DNA of 64,000 bases, from assembly GCA_947427285.1 (NCBI GenBank), contig CANEHE010000006.1, positions 1-64,000 of the forward strand. Direction: 5' to 3'. The position numbers were made by a program, and so were the translations under genes. Below are positions 7,612-15,974 of this stretch, piece after piece. The stretch is from an uncultured Porphyromonadaceae bacterium. GTDB lineage: Bacteria; Bacteroidota; Bacteroidia; Bacteroidales; Muribaculaceae. The notes beneath the pieces are model-generated. The model made no database searches. It was not told where the DNA came from and was given only the letters and a program-made list of their open reading frames with translations. The stretch's first letter is position 1, and the number at the start of each line of letters is the position of its first letter.

Positions 7612-9349
7612 TACCCCTTTGCGGAGGTTGGAATGGTGGGACATCCGCAGACTTGAATCGCAGGGATGCACGTCGGCTGACTGGGAAAATGTGTTTGTGG
7701 CACCGGACTGTGATCTCTCGCTTATACGTAATGTCAGGTTTTCCGGTCGTGTCAGGATAGGAAGTCTCAGTCGTGGTCCGGAAGGGGAATGGCATGGCAT
7801 AGAGAACGCGGTGCTTTATGATTGCCGTATCGGCGACCATGTGTCGATCCGGAATATAGGGATAGCCATCCGCGGTTATGAGATTGGAAATGGTGCTACG
7901 GTTGAGAATGTAGGTCTGATGGAATATGAGGCCGAGGCTCCGTGTGGAGTGGGCCGCCAGGTGAGCGTGCTCGACGAGACAGGTTCCCGTCCGGTGACTA
8001 TTTATCCCGGTCTTTCAGCTCAGTTGGCTGTGCTTATGGCCCGTAAACCAAGATGGGGAGAAGAATACATGAAGCCGCTGCTTGACTCCTTTTTAGAGAC
8101 ACGTCTATCCCCTGGACGGATAGGTGAAGGTGCGGTGGTTGTCAATACGGGTGAGATCCGGAATGTCTTTGTCGACAGAGAGGTGAGAGTGGAGGGGGCA
8201 TCACGGCTGTCAGACGGAAGCGTGATCAACAATGCCGCCCCTGGAAAATGTCTTGCTGGGATAGGTCCCGGAGTCCGTGCCCACAGGTTTATCGTGGAGG
8301 ATGGCGTTGTAGACGGAGGGGCGACGCTTGAAGGGGCATACGTGGGTCAGGGGGCGCGTATCGACAAAGGATTCACCGCTCATGATTCGCTTTTCTTTGC
8401 CAATTGCACATGTGAGAACGGTGAGGGATGCGCTCTGTTCGCAGGCCCTTACACGACTACCATGCATAAGTCGACTCTGCTTATCGGAGCACTTACCCAT
8501 TTCATGAATGCCGGCAGCGGTACAAACCAGAGCAATCATCTCTATAAGATGGGACCGGTGCACTGGGGTATATTGGAGCGCGGAGTAAAGACTTCAAGCG
8601 GAAGTTATGTGATGTGGGGAGCGAAGATAGGTGCTTTCTCACTTCTGGTAGGCAATCATAAGATGCATCCCGACAGTTCCGATTTTCCGTTCTCCTATCT
8701 GTTTGGCGATGAACGCGGAGGGACGATTGTAGTTCCTGGTATTATGCTCCGTAGCAGCGGACTTCTCCGCGACGAAAAGAAGTGGCCACTCAGGGAGCGT
8801 CGGGCGCGTAGAAAACTTCCTTTGCATGACAGAATCAATTTTGAGGTGCTTAATCCTGTGACAGTAGGAGCGATGGCCCGGGCTCTTCCGTTAATAAGCG
8901 AGTTGCGTAAACGTCCGGCCGACGATGACCGGTATGTCCGCTACAAAGGGCTTAAGTTGCGTGTGAGCAACCTTGAACGCGCCTCACGGTTCTATACGCT
9001 CGGTATATGCAAGTATCTTCATCTGAAGACAGGAGGCGCACCGTTTCCCGAAAGTCATGAAGATATCGCGGAGGAATGGATAGATCTTGCCGGTCAGTTT
9101 GTGGAGCGCAGCTGTCTGGAGCGGGTCATGGCATCGGAGTCTGTCGAAGAGATGGAGCGGCTTCTGACTGAGAGTCATGAGCGTTATCCTGAACTTGAAC
9201 GCCGGTGGATTGCCATCGCTCTCCGAGAGTGGCGCGACCGCACATCGGAAATAGAGGTCGGAGCGGCAGAGTTTGACCGTATGATGGAGGAGGACCGCCG
9301 AGGGTATCTTGACAGTCTTGCTGAGGAAAACGCCATGCTTGCCCTTTGA
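7595..9349 (+). CDS. DUF4954 family left-handed beta-helix protein
   Basis: I choose the ATG at 7595, inside the end of hflX, because MENLNDTPLRRLEWWDIRRLE starts the conserved region. The result is 584 residues. About residues 30-330 show turn-by-turn hexapeptide-like repeats (GEIRNVFVDREVRVEG, GVVDGGATLEGAYVGQGARI, GNGATVENVGLMEYEA), as in left-handed beta-helix acyltransferases or nucleotidyltransferases. The C-terminal about 200 residues are helical and charged. The family is nearly confined to Bacteroidetes and has no assigned reaction that I know of. An acyl- or nucleotidyl-transferase role is inference from fold only. Confidence 0.85.
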   Translation: MENLNDTPLRRLEWWDIRRLESQGCTSADWENVFVAPDCDLSLIRNVRFSGRVRIGSLSRGPEGEWHGIENAVLYDCRIGDHVSIRNIGIAIRGYEIGNGATVENVGLMEYEAEAPCGVGRQVSVLDETGSRPVTIYPGLSAQLAVLMARKPRWGEEYMKPLLDSFLETRLSPGRIGEGAVVVNTGEIRNVFVDREVRVEGASRLSDGSVINNAAPGKCLAGIGPGVRAHRFIVEDGVVDGGATLEGAYVGQGARIDKGFTAHDSLFFANCTCENGEGCALFAGPYTTTMHKSTLLIGALTHFMNAGSGTNQSNHLYKMGPVHWGILERGVKTSSGSYVMWGAKIGAFSLLVGNHKMHPDSSDFPFSYLFGDERGGTIVVPGIMLRSSGLLRDEKKWPLRERRARRKLPLHDRINFEVLNPVTVGAMARALPLISELRKRPADDDRYVRYKGLKLRVSNLERASRFYTLGICKYLHLKTGGAPFPESHEDIAEEWIDLAGQFVERSCLERVMASESVEEMERLLTESHERYPELERRWIAIALREWRDRTSEIEVGAAEFDRMMEEDRRGYLDSLAEENAMLAL

Positions 9350-10224
9350 TGCGAGGGATTATTGAAATGACGGTTGCGGAAACATACAGAGGGATAATAT
9401 CACGTCTGAGACCACGTTTCGGAGCCGGGGAGGCACGTGCGATGGCCGACCTGATATTTCATTCACAGAAAGGCTGGGGGCGTACAGAGATATTGATGCA
9501 CGACGATCAGGAGGTTTCGGATCTCATGCAGAGGGGAGTGGAGAATATGGTAAGAAGAATTGAGGGAGGAGAGCCGGTGCAGTATGTCGCCGGTGAGGCT
9601 TATTTCCATGGTTTCTGGCTCAGGTCTGACAACCGCGCTCTTATCCCCCGGCCGGAAACGTCAGAACTTGTCGACCTTATCGAGGATGATTGGCGGGGGA
9701 TGGAGGATCTGAGAATACTCGACATAGGGACGGGTTCCGGATGTATCGCCGTGGCTCTGGCCCGGAGTCTTCTGTTTTGCAAGGTAGATGGAATTGATAT
9801 CTACGCACACGCGTTGGCTCTTGCCCGGGAAAACGCGGCGTTACTTAATGTCAGTGTGACTTTCAAGGAAGCTGACATGCGTGTTTTCAGACCTGCGCCC
9901 GAGAGTCTTGACGTAGTGGTTTCAAATCCTCCATATATAGACGAAAACGAAAAAAGTGATATGGAATCTGTTGTGACTGACTATGAACCTGCGCAGGCTC
10001 TTTTCGTGCCAGATTCAGATCCACTATGTTTCTACCGGCCTGTAGTCTCCATTGCCTCTGTCGGACTGAAGCCCGGTGGCAGACTCTATCTGGAGATAAA
10101 TCCGCGCCATGCGTCTGATATATCGGAACTGTTGTCTGATGCGGGATTTGTCGAAGTTGACATACGCCTTGACATACATGGAAAGAAACGGTTCGCAACT
10201 GCCCGCAAACCTTCCGGGATATGA
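9349..10224 (+). CDS. prmC: Release factor glutamine N5-methyltransferase PrmC
   Basis: PrmC methylates the GGQ glutamine of release factors using S-adenosylmethionine. The 291-residue protein has the helical N-domain (about 1-85), including PVQYVAGEAYFHG and LIPRPETSELVD. The methyltransferase domain has motif I LDIGTGSGCIAVALAR and the catalytic SNPPYI (VVSNPPYIDENEKSDM). The ATG at 9349 overlaps the preceding stop (TGATG); an internal ATG at 9367 is also possible. It overlaps recX by ATGA. The tight coupling with hflX, DUF4954, recX and comF defines one operon. Confidence 0.95.
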   Translation: MRGIIEMTVAETYRGIISRLRPRFGAGEARAMADLIFHSQKGWGRTEILMHDDQEVSDLMQRGVENMVRRIEGGEPVQYVAGEAYFHGFWLRSDNRALIPRPETSELVDLIEDDWRGMEDLRILDIGTGSGCIAVALARSLLFCKVDGIDIYAHALALARENAALLNVSVTFKEADMRVFRPAPESLDVVVSNPPYIDENEKSDMESVVTDYEPAQALFVPDSDPLCFYRPVVSIASVGLKPGGRLYLEINPRHASDISELLSDAGFVEVDIRLDIHGKKRFATARKPSGI

Positions 10225-10691
10225 AAAGCCGTACTCTCCCTGATCCGGATAAATTGTTGCTCAGGATGATGAGTCTCTGTGCGGGGGCGGAGCATTCCAC
10301 AGGTGAGATATCGCGTAAACTGATGCGGCAGGGATTGTCTTCGGAAGAGACGGCAAGGATAGTGGAGCGTCTGGTCGCAGATAAGTTTATTGATGATTCA
10401 AGGTTTGCGCGTGCTTATGTGAACGATAAGATAAAATTCTCAAACTGGGGACGCAACAAGATTCGTATGGGACTTCTTTCCAAAGGGATAAGTGTGCGGA
10501 ATGTCGATGCGGCTCTTCGGAGTATAGACATGAAAGAGTATGGCGTGGCACTGCTCAGGGCTGCCAGATCAAAGTCAAAAGGTCTTGATCTGGAGGATTA
10601 TCAATCGCGTATGCGGCTTTATCGGATGCTTTCATCTTGTGGATATGAGGGTATGTATATCAATAAGGTAATTGATTATCTTCGCAGATGA
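10221..10691 (+). CDS. recX: RecA regulator RecX
   Basis: The 156-residue protein is built of three-helix repeats typical of RecX. Signature stretches are RLVADKFIDDSRFARAYV and KFSNWGRNKIRMGLLSKGIS, with YRMLSSCGYEGMYINKVI near the end. RecX binds RecA filaments and limits strand exchange. The start overlaps the prmC stop by four bases and the end overlaps comF by four bases, so expression depends on the upstream operon rather than on a recA promoter. Confidence 0.92.
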   Translation: MKSRTLPDPDKLLLRMMSLCAGAEHSTGEISRKLMRQGLSSEETARIVERLVADKFIDDSRFARAYVNDKIKFSNWGRNKIRMGLLSKGISVRNVDAALRSIDMKEYGVALLRAARSKSKGLDLEDYQSRMRLYRMLSSCGYEGMYINKVIDYLRR

Positions 10692-11413
10692 GATTGTCTG
10701 GAGTGGTTGCGTTTCTGCGTTCGATATCTCTCGGATTTGTCGAAATTGTATCGCCACGTTATTGTATGGTGTGTGGAGGGCATCTGTCTGCTGCGGAAAA
10801 CATGATATGCGGATTATGCCGGGCAGAACTTCCGTCCACACACTATCATCGTCAGCCGGGCAATCCGATGGAGCTTAGATTCAAGGGCTATCCGACGGTG
10901 GAGAGAGCAACGGCTGTGTTTCGCTATGCCCGTTCTACACCGTTTGCGCGGGCTATCCATGATTTCAAATATAACAGATATCCCTCGTTGGCAGTGGAAC
11001 TTGGAAGGGAGATGGGGCGCAGGCTACTGACCACGGGTTATCTGTCCGACATAGACATAATTCTTCCGGTGCCTGTCCACTTCATCAAGCGTCTGCACAG
11101 AGGTTACAATCAGTCGGAATGTCTGGCACGCGGTCTGGCTGATGTGACAGGGATTTTCATAGGTCATCATCTATATGCGCGTCGACCTCACCGTACACAG
11201 ACAGGACGTACTCTGGAAGAACGACGGATGAATACCGAAAATGTATTCGCTGTGAAACGTCCGGAGGAACTGATCGGAAAAAGGGTCCTTATTCTGGACG
11301 ATGTATGCACTACCGGTTCTACATTCATAGCCTGCGCGGATGCACTGAAAAAAGATGTCCCGGGAGTAAAGTGTGTGCTGTTGGCCCTTGCTGCTACCGA
11401 AGATCAGGCATAA
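10688..11413 (+). CDS. ComF-family phosphoribosyltransferase-like protein
   Basis: The 241-residue protein has an N-terminal four-cysteine zinc site (CMVCGG at about 26 and CGLCRAEL at about 41). A ComF domain follows, with HDFKYNRYPSLA, LPVPVHFIKRLHRGYNQSE and RPHRTQTGRTLEERR. The PRPP-binding loop is VLILDDVCTTGSTF. ComF proteins support natural transformation in Bacillus and Haemophilus and are widely conserved outside competent bacteria. The substrate here is unknown. It is the last gene of the overlapping operon, followed by 72 nt before the next gene. Confidence 0.9.
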   Translation: MRLSGVVAFLRSISLGFVEIVSPRYCMVCGGHLSAAENMICGLCRAELPSTHYHRQPGNPMELRFKGYPTVERATAVFRYARSTPFARAIHDFKYNRYPSLAVELGREMGRRLLTTGYLSDIDIILPVPVHFIKRLHRGYNQSECLARGLADVTGIFIGHHLYARRPHRTQTGRTLEERRMNTENVFAVKRPEELIGKRVLILDDVCTTGSTFIACADALKKDVPGVKCVLLALAATEDQA

Positions 11414-11485
11414 AGTGTTTTCCCGTTGAACCAAATCTGGCCGGACTCTATTATCATTTATATGTAAGATGATCTCTACGTATAT

Positions 11486-12541
11486 ATGAAAGTGGGACAA
11501 GCCGGCAGACAATCTCATAATAGCGAAGATCATAAACTTATATTGAAGGATATCATAAAGGTAGTCTTTCCTGTCGGTGTGTCCGTATGGATGATATTAT
11601 GGTTCTTTGGAAAGATTGATGTGGCGAAAATGGACCGCATCATATCCGGAGAATGCAATTTCTGGTGGATCGGTCTGATGATGGTGATATCAGTAATGTC
11701 CCATATCATCCGGGGAGTCCGCTGGGGGATACAGCTCAGGGGTGCCGGATTGCCCCGGGTGTCGGTCATGACGGAGAGCCTTTCGATATTCGGGGCGTAT
11801 GCGCTCAATCTGATTTTTCCATTGCTTGGCGAGACGTGGAGATGTGTGTTCATGGCCAGGGAGGAAAAGTCAAAAATGTCCACAGTGGTAGGAACCGACC
11901 TCGGTGATCGCTTTTCGGATGCGGTGGTTATAATTGTGCTCTGTATTCTTGCTATGATCGTGGCTCGGGACAGTATGATTAGATTTAAAGACCATTATCG
12001 TTTTGGTGAGCGGCTGTTGGCGTTTATGGCAGATCCTTGGATATGGGGCAGTGTATTCGGTGTGGTTATTGTATTGGGCCTGATGTTTTATCTGTGCCGT
12101 CAGCGTACTTATGTAGTCAGACTGGTTGATGTGATAAGAGAGCTATGGCGTTCGTTTGCCGTCATGTTCAGGATGAAAGGTCGGGGCATGTATTTGGTTC
12201 TGACGCTTGGGATCTGGATATGTTACTATCTTGAGATATATGTCTGCTTTTTTGCTTTCCCTTTTACGCGGGAATTGATCTCGGATCCCTCTACATTCTA
12301 TGGTCTGATTCCTTGTCTTGTGACTTTTGTGTTCGGGTCGGCCAGTATTGCGATTCCGTCTACCGGAGGACTTGGCCCCTGGAATATTGCTGTAGCCTAT
12401 TCTCTGATGCTTTATGGAATCGGGGAGACTGATGGGGCTGCATACGCAATGGTAGTGTGGGGATTCCGGTCGGCTATGCTTGTTGTTCTGGGACTATTTA
12501 CGGCAGGATGGATTTTTCTCCATCGGCAAAATAATCGTTAA
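11486..12541 (+). CDS. YbhN/lysylphosphatidylglycerol-synthase-TM family membrane protein
   Basis: The 351-residue protein has about eight hydrophobic helices. Family motifs include GVRWGIQLRGAG, LSIFGAYALNLIFPLLGETWRC, TDLGDRFSDAVVII, and near the end STGGLGPWNIAVAYSLMLYGI. This is the UPF0104/COG0392 membrane domain, related to the flippase part of MprF but without the aminoacyl-transfer domain. Such proteins are suspected lipid transporters; the substrate is not known. Its stop codon lies inside the left arm of the palindrome that controls the next gene. Confidence 0.82.
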   Translation: MKVGQAGRQSHNSEDHKLILKDIIKVVFPVGVSVWMILWFFGKIDVAKMDRIISGECNFWWIGLMMVISVMSHIIRGVRWGIQLRGAGLPRVSVMTESLSIFGAYALNLIFPLLGETWRCVFMAREEKSKMSTVVGTDLGDRFSDAVVIIVLCILAMIVARDSMIRFKDHYRFGERLLAFMADPWIWGSVFGVVIVLGLMFYLCRQRTYVVRLVDVIRELWRSFAVMFRMKGRGMYLVLTLGIWICYYLEIYVCFFAFPFTRELISDPSTFYGLIPCLVTFVFGSASIAIPSTGGLGPWNIAVAYSLMLYGIGETDGAAYAMVVWGFRSAMLVVLGLFTAGWIFLHRQNNR

Positions 12542-12608
12542 ATGATGTTTGATTAATATCATTTAACGGTTCGGGGGGTGTAATTATATTTGATTTTATT
12601 AATTTTGC
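12536..12608 (+). promoter_or_regulatory. Palindrome plus G-box promoter A (surface-protein class)
   Basis: The left arm CGTTAAATGATGTT (12536-12549) and right arm AATATCATTTAACG (12555-12568) pair with one mismatch across 5 nt. GTTCGGGGGGTGTAA (12569-12583) comes next. After 16 nt comes TAATTTTGC (12600-12608) inside TTTTATTAATTTTG. No TTTG is present at -33; the G-run ending in GTAA takes its place. The predicted leader to the ATG at 12635 is about 20 nt. Closely matching elements lie at 15796 and 22243. Confidence 0.75.
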
Positions 12609-12634
12609 GACGATATTAATTTAATTCATGAAAT

Positions 12635-15600
12635 ATGAAAAGATTTTCTCTTTCGTTAATTCTGGGCGTTTCGATGCTGTCTGTCTATGCGGCCGAACCC
12701 GAATTGACATTTCAAGGATCGGGAACAGAGACAGATCCGTATCTGATTTCCACTAAAGCGGATGTGTTGGCTCTTGCCGATGCATGTGGTCCTGGGATAG
12801 TGGCCAATGCGGGTCATTATGCCGGAGTATATTTCAAGTTGACGGCAGACATCGATATGGAGAATGCTACAGGATTCTATGGAATCGGCAGTGCGCCTAT
12901 CGGAGTCGCTTCGGCAAATACTTACTATTTCGCCGGAAATTTTGATGGGCAGGGCCATTCCATTAAAAACATGAAGATCTATGGAGTCACGTTCGACGAT
13001 TCAGGCAAAGCCATTACCAAGTATGGAGCCAATCAAGGACGCGCTTTCGTCGGGTTTTTCGGCACAGTCAAGTCGGGAGGCATAGTCCGGAATCTTATCA
13101 TAGATTCATCCTGTTCCGTGACAGGTGTGAAGGATTGCGCGGGTGTTGTAGGTTATCTGGGAGCCGGTGGCACAGTGGAGAATTGTGCCAACTATGCTTC
13201 GGTGACATCCTATCATCAGTTTGCCGGAGGGATCGCCGGAGAGGTGGTGACTACAGCATCCGGTCAGCCGGCAGTAGTCAGGTCAAGTTTCAATGCTGGT
13301 ACTGTCAAGGCAAACAATATGTATGCCGGAGGTATCACAGCAAACAGCTCCTACGCTACAATAGAGGAGTGTGCCAACATCGGATCAGTAAGTGCAACCC
13401 ATTTCAACAGTGCGGCTACGGCGATGTCTCAGAGTCGTGCCGGCGGCATATCAGGCTCTATGACGGGTGCCACTATTGTTGACTGCTTCAATGCGGGAGA
13501 TGTGGTGGCCGACAAGGAATCTGCTGGTGGCATAGTCGGGTATGGAGTTGTCGGAGGTGGCAAAGGAGCCGTGCTGACATGTGTGAATACAGGTGCTGTG
13601 CAAAGCTATTATACTGACAGGATGGGCAATATTGTGGGATATTCTGGTACCAGTACCACTCAGGCCCTTTCGAATGTGGCTTCCTGTTATTACGACGGAC
13701 AGATGCTGAACCAGACGTTTCTCGCCAATGGCGCTGGTGCGTGTCCCGCTGGATCTGTCAAGGGGATGAATACCTCTGTTCTCACTTCCGGCTCGATACT
13801 CGTCGGCTTCTCTTCCCGATGGAAATTCAAAAAAGGTTTTTATCCTGTACCGGCAGCTATTTCCTTTGACGGGCTTGAGAGAGCTGCGGGCACATACGTG
13901 ATGTTTCCGGAAGGGTATGATGCAACACATTTTATAGGGACGGCTACGCTAAGCTCCGCAGTGGAGGGGATTGCGGCCTCTGTTTCGGATGCTCCGGAGG
14001 GAGTGTTCTCTATTGCCGATGGTTCGGTCATTGCTACGCCAGGAGAGAATGTAGTGCTTGGCAAACTGACACTTTCCTTAGGTTCTTTTTCCCGTTCGCT
14101 TCCGGTATGTGCTTATGATATTCCCTTTGAAGGAGAAGGGACCAAGGAGAATCCGTATCTGATTTCTAAGAAATCGGATATGATGGCTTTCGCAAATATC
14201 TCCAACGAAGCGCGTAATCATTGGACCAGCTGTTATTTCAAGATGACTGCTGATATTGACATGGAGGGTGATAAGAACTTCAAGGGTATTGCCGTCGGAC
14301 CCGACAGATATATCAATCAGGGAGCACTTCATCGGTGGTATTTCGACGGTGTGTTGGATGGTGATAATCATAAGATCTCCAATCTTGATATCAATACGGT
14401 CGTTTTTGACGACGGTATCGCCGGAAACTTTTCCACCGGATCCTATCATAACACTGGTCTGTTCGGATCTCTTGGTGCAGGCGCAGAGATACGCAATCTG
14501 ATTCTGGACAAAACGTCTAAGATTACCGGTTATGGGTTGATTGGCGGTATTGCGGGTTCACTCCATCGTGGTCCTGCTGTCATTGACAATTGTCATGTGG
14601 CTGCCACTATCACTGCATATAATCGCTATTGTGGCGGTCTATTCGGTTATAGTGTCGATCATGCCGTGAAGATTACCAATTCGTCCTTCACAGGTACTAT
14701 CCACTCGAATTATGACTATGTCGGGGGTATCGCAGGCTGGAATGGACATGTGGATGCTGTGATTTCTAATTGTGTCAACACAGGACATATTCTTGTTGAG
14801 CGTTTCAATGATTGTGTCCCTTACAACGAGAAAGTGTCGCGGGTAGGTGGACTTTCTGCTGTAAATTCCGGTACGATAGAATATTCTGCCAATTACGGCC
14901 CGGTGGAGATAGATGTGCCTGAAGCTGTCGCCGTAATTGATGGAGTAGGAGGAATATGCGGACAGAACACAAATTCCACCGGTGCCGGTATGGCCTCCAT
15001 CCATCATAATCTGAATGTAGGGCAGGTTTCGGTAAACGGTGGTGTCAGTACGCTCAATGTAGGCAATATACTCGGATGGAGATATTTCGCCGAGAACAAG
15101 ATACAAGGTCTTCTTGCTGCAAACTATTGTGATACTACGCTCAACATGCAGAATATGCCTGTTGACAGCGTTCCGGTGTCCGACACCCGTGAGGCATATA
15201 TCGCCAGAACTACTTCACAGCTTACTTCTGGCACTCCGATAGAGGATCTGGCCGACTGGTTCTCATTTGAGGCCGGATATTATCCAATTCCCAAATCATT
15301 TGCAAATGTGGCCGGTGTGCGTTCTGCCGCTGCGACATTCTTTATTCTTCCAGAAGGAGAGTCGATACGTCGCATTCAGGCAGGCACATGGGCTCCTTTC
15401 AACACAGTATTTGACCTTGAGCCTACCCTTGAGAATGAAAACGGATTTGAGATAAGGAAAGACGGACTCCAGGCATTGGGTTCGGATAGAACCGTATTCA
15501 ATACACTGACTCTCCGCAACGGGGATTACTTCAACTTCTATCCTTTGCGTAAGCTGGCAGGTAACTGGCAGGACGGTGTGGAGACAGTGTCGGATGAGGA

Positions 15601-15730
15601 GATTGTAAAGGTGGAATATTTCACTCCGCAGGGCTTATCTTTGAAAGTTCCTGTTAGAAATCAGGTGACAATTGAGGTAAGCACATCCGTTTCCGGACAA
15701 AAGACAGTCAGGAAAATAATCGGGAAATAA
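12635..15730 (+). CDS. GLUG-repeat surface protein with T9SS-type C-terminus (1031 aa)
   Basis: A signal peptide (about residues 1-19, ending SVYAAE) is followed by two tandem modules. Each opens with a FxGxGTExxPYLIS motif (about residues 25 and 497) and a K-A/S-D helix-like segment, then KLTADIDME- or KMTADIDME-type strands, then several GLUG-type turns (GGIAG or GGIVG followed by I/V-NC-x-N-xG). GLUG repeats form beta-helix-like adhesive or carbohydrate-associated structures in secreted proteins. The last about 40 residues (VEYFTPQGLSLKVP to TVRKIIGK) resemble a type A T9SS sorting signal. I infer a cell-surface or secreted adhesin-like role; no catalytic motif is seen. It has its own promoter and terminator. 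Confidence 0.85.
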   Translation: MKRFSLSLILGVSMLSVYAAEPELTFQGSGTETDPYLISTKADVLALADACGPGIVANAGHYAGVYFKLTADIDMENATGFYGIGSAPIGVASANTYYFAGNFDGQGHSIKNMKIYGVTFDDSGKAITKYGANQGRAFVGFFGTVKSGGIVRNLIIDSSCSVTGVKDCAGVVGYLGAGGTVENCANYASVTSYHQFAGGIAGEVVTTASGQPAVVRSSFNAGTVKANNMYAGGITANSSYATIEECANIGSVSATHFNSAATAMSQSRAGGISGSMTGATIVDCFNAGDVVADKESAGGIVGYGVVGGGKGAVLTCVNTGAVQSYYTDRMGNIVGYSGTSTTQALSNVASCYYDGQMLNQTFLANGAGACPAGSVKGMNTSVLTSGSILVGFSSRWKFKKGFYPVPAAISFDGLERAAGTYVMFPEGYDATHFIGTATLSSAVEGIAASVSDAPEGVFSIADGSVIATPGENVVLGKLTLSLGSFSRSLPVCAYDIPFEGEGTKENPYLISKKSDMMAFANISNEARNHWTSCYFKMTADIDMEGDKNFKGIAVGPDRYINQGALHRWYFDGVLDGDNHKISNLDINTVVFDDGIAGNFSTGSYHNTGLFGSLGAGAEIRNLILDKTSKITGYGLIGGIAGSLHRGPAVIDNCHVAATITAYNRYCGGLFGYSVDHAVKITNSSFTGTIHSNYDYVGGIAGWNGHVDAVISNCVNTGHILVERFNDCVPYNEKVSRVGGLSAVNSGTIEYSANYGPVEIDVPEAVAVIDGVGGICGQNTNSTGAGMASIHHNLNVGQVSVNGGVSTLNVGNILGWRYFAENKIQGLLAANYCDTTLNMQNMPVDSVPVSDTREAYIARTTSQLTSGTPIEDLADWFSFEAGYYPIPKSFANVAGVRSAAATFFILPEGESIRRIQAGTWAPFNTVFDLEPTLENENGFEIRKDGLQALGSDRTVFNTLTLRNGDYFNFYPLRKLAGNWQDGVETVSDEEIVKVEYFTPQGLSLKVPVRNQVTIEVSTSVSGQKTVRKIIGK

Positions 15731-15752
15731 GAGTTTGTTCAAAAAATCAAAG

Positions 15753-15786
15753 AAAGTCAGGCTGCCGCAATCGGTGGTCTGACTTT
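15753..15786 (+). terminator. Terminator after the 1031-aa surface protein gene
   Basis: The 15-bp stem AAAGTCAGGCTGCCG/CGGTGGTCTGACTTT contains three G-T pairs and a 4-nt loop. It is followed by ATTAATAAT and begins 22 nt after the stop. Promoter B starts 9 nt further on. Confidence 0.75.
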
Positions 15787-15795
15787 ATTAATAAT

Positions 15796-15868
15796 CGTTA
15801 AATGATGTTGGGTTAACATCATTTAACGGCTCGAGGAGGGGTAAGCCGCTTCGCTTTTATTAATTTTG
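15796..15868 (+). promoter_or_regulatory. Palindrome plus G-box promoter B (surface-protein class)
   Basis: A perfect 14-bp palindrome CGTTAAATGATGTT/AACATCATTTAACG (15796-15828) has a 5-nt loop. GCTCGAGGAGGGGTAA follows, then 16 nt, then TAATTTTG (15861-15868) inside TTTTATTAATTTTG. The left arm is identical to that of element A. The G of GTAA is exactly 20 nt before the T of TAAT, as in A and C. The leader to the ATG at 15975 is about 100 nt. Confidence 0.78.
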
Positions 15869-15974
15869 TAATCTATAACTTTCGTCTCATACAGGGGGGA
15901 TATGATGCAAAAGGGGGGCCGTCACATCCATTCCTGATTCACTTTTATTTCACAATGAACCCCACGAAAATCGC

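Noticed and set aside
12536-12568. Palindrome A as terminator of the YbhN-type gene
   Set aside because: The hairpin is AT-rich, overlaps the stop codon and has no T-run. Its outer arms recur at 15796 and 22243, where separate strong terminators already precede them. A regulatory role fits better.
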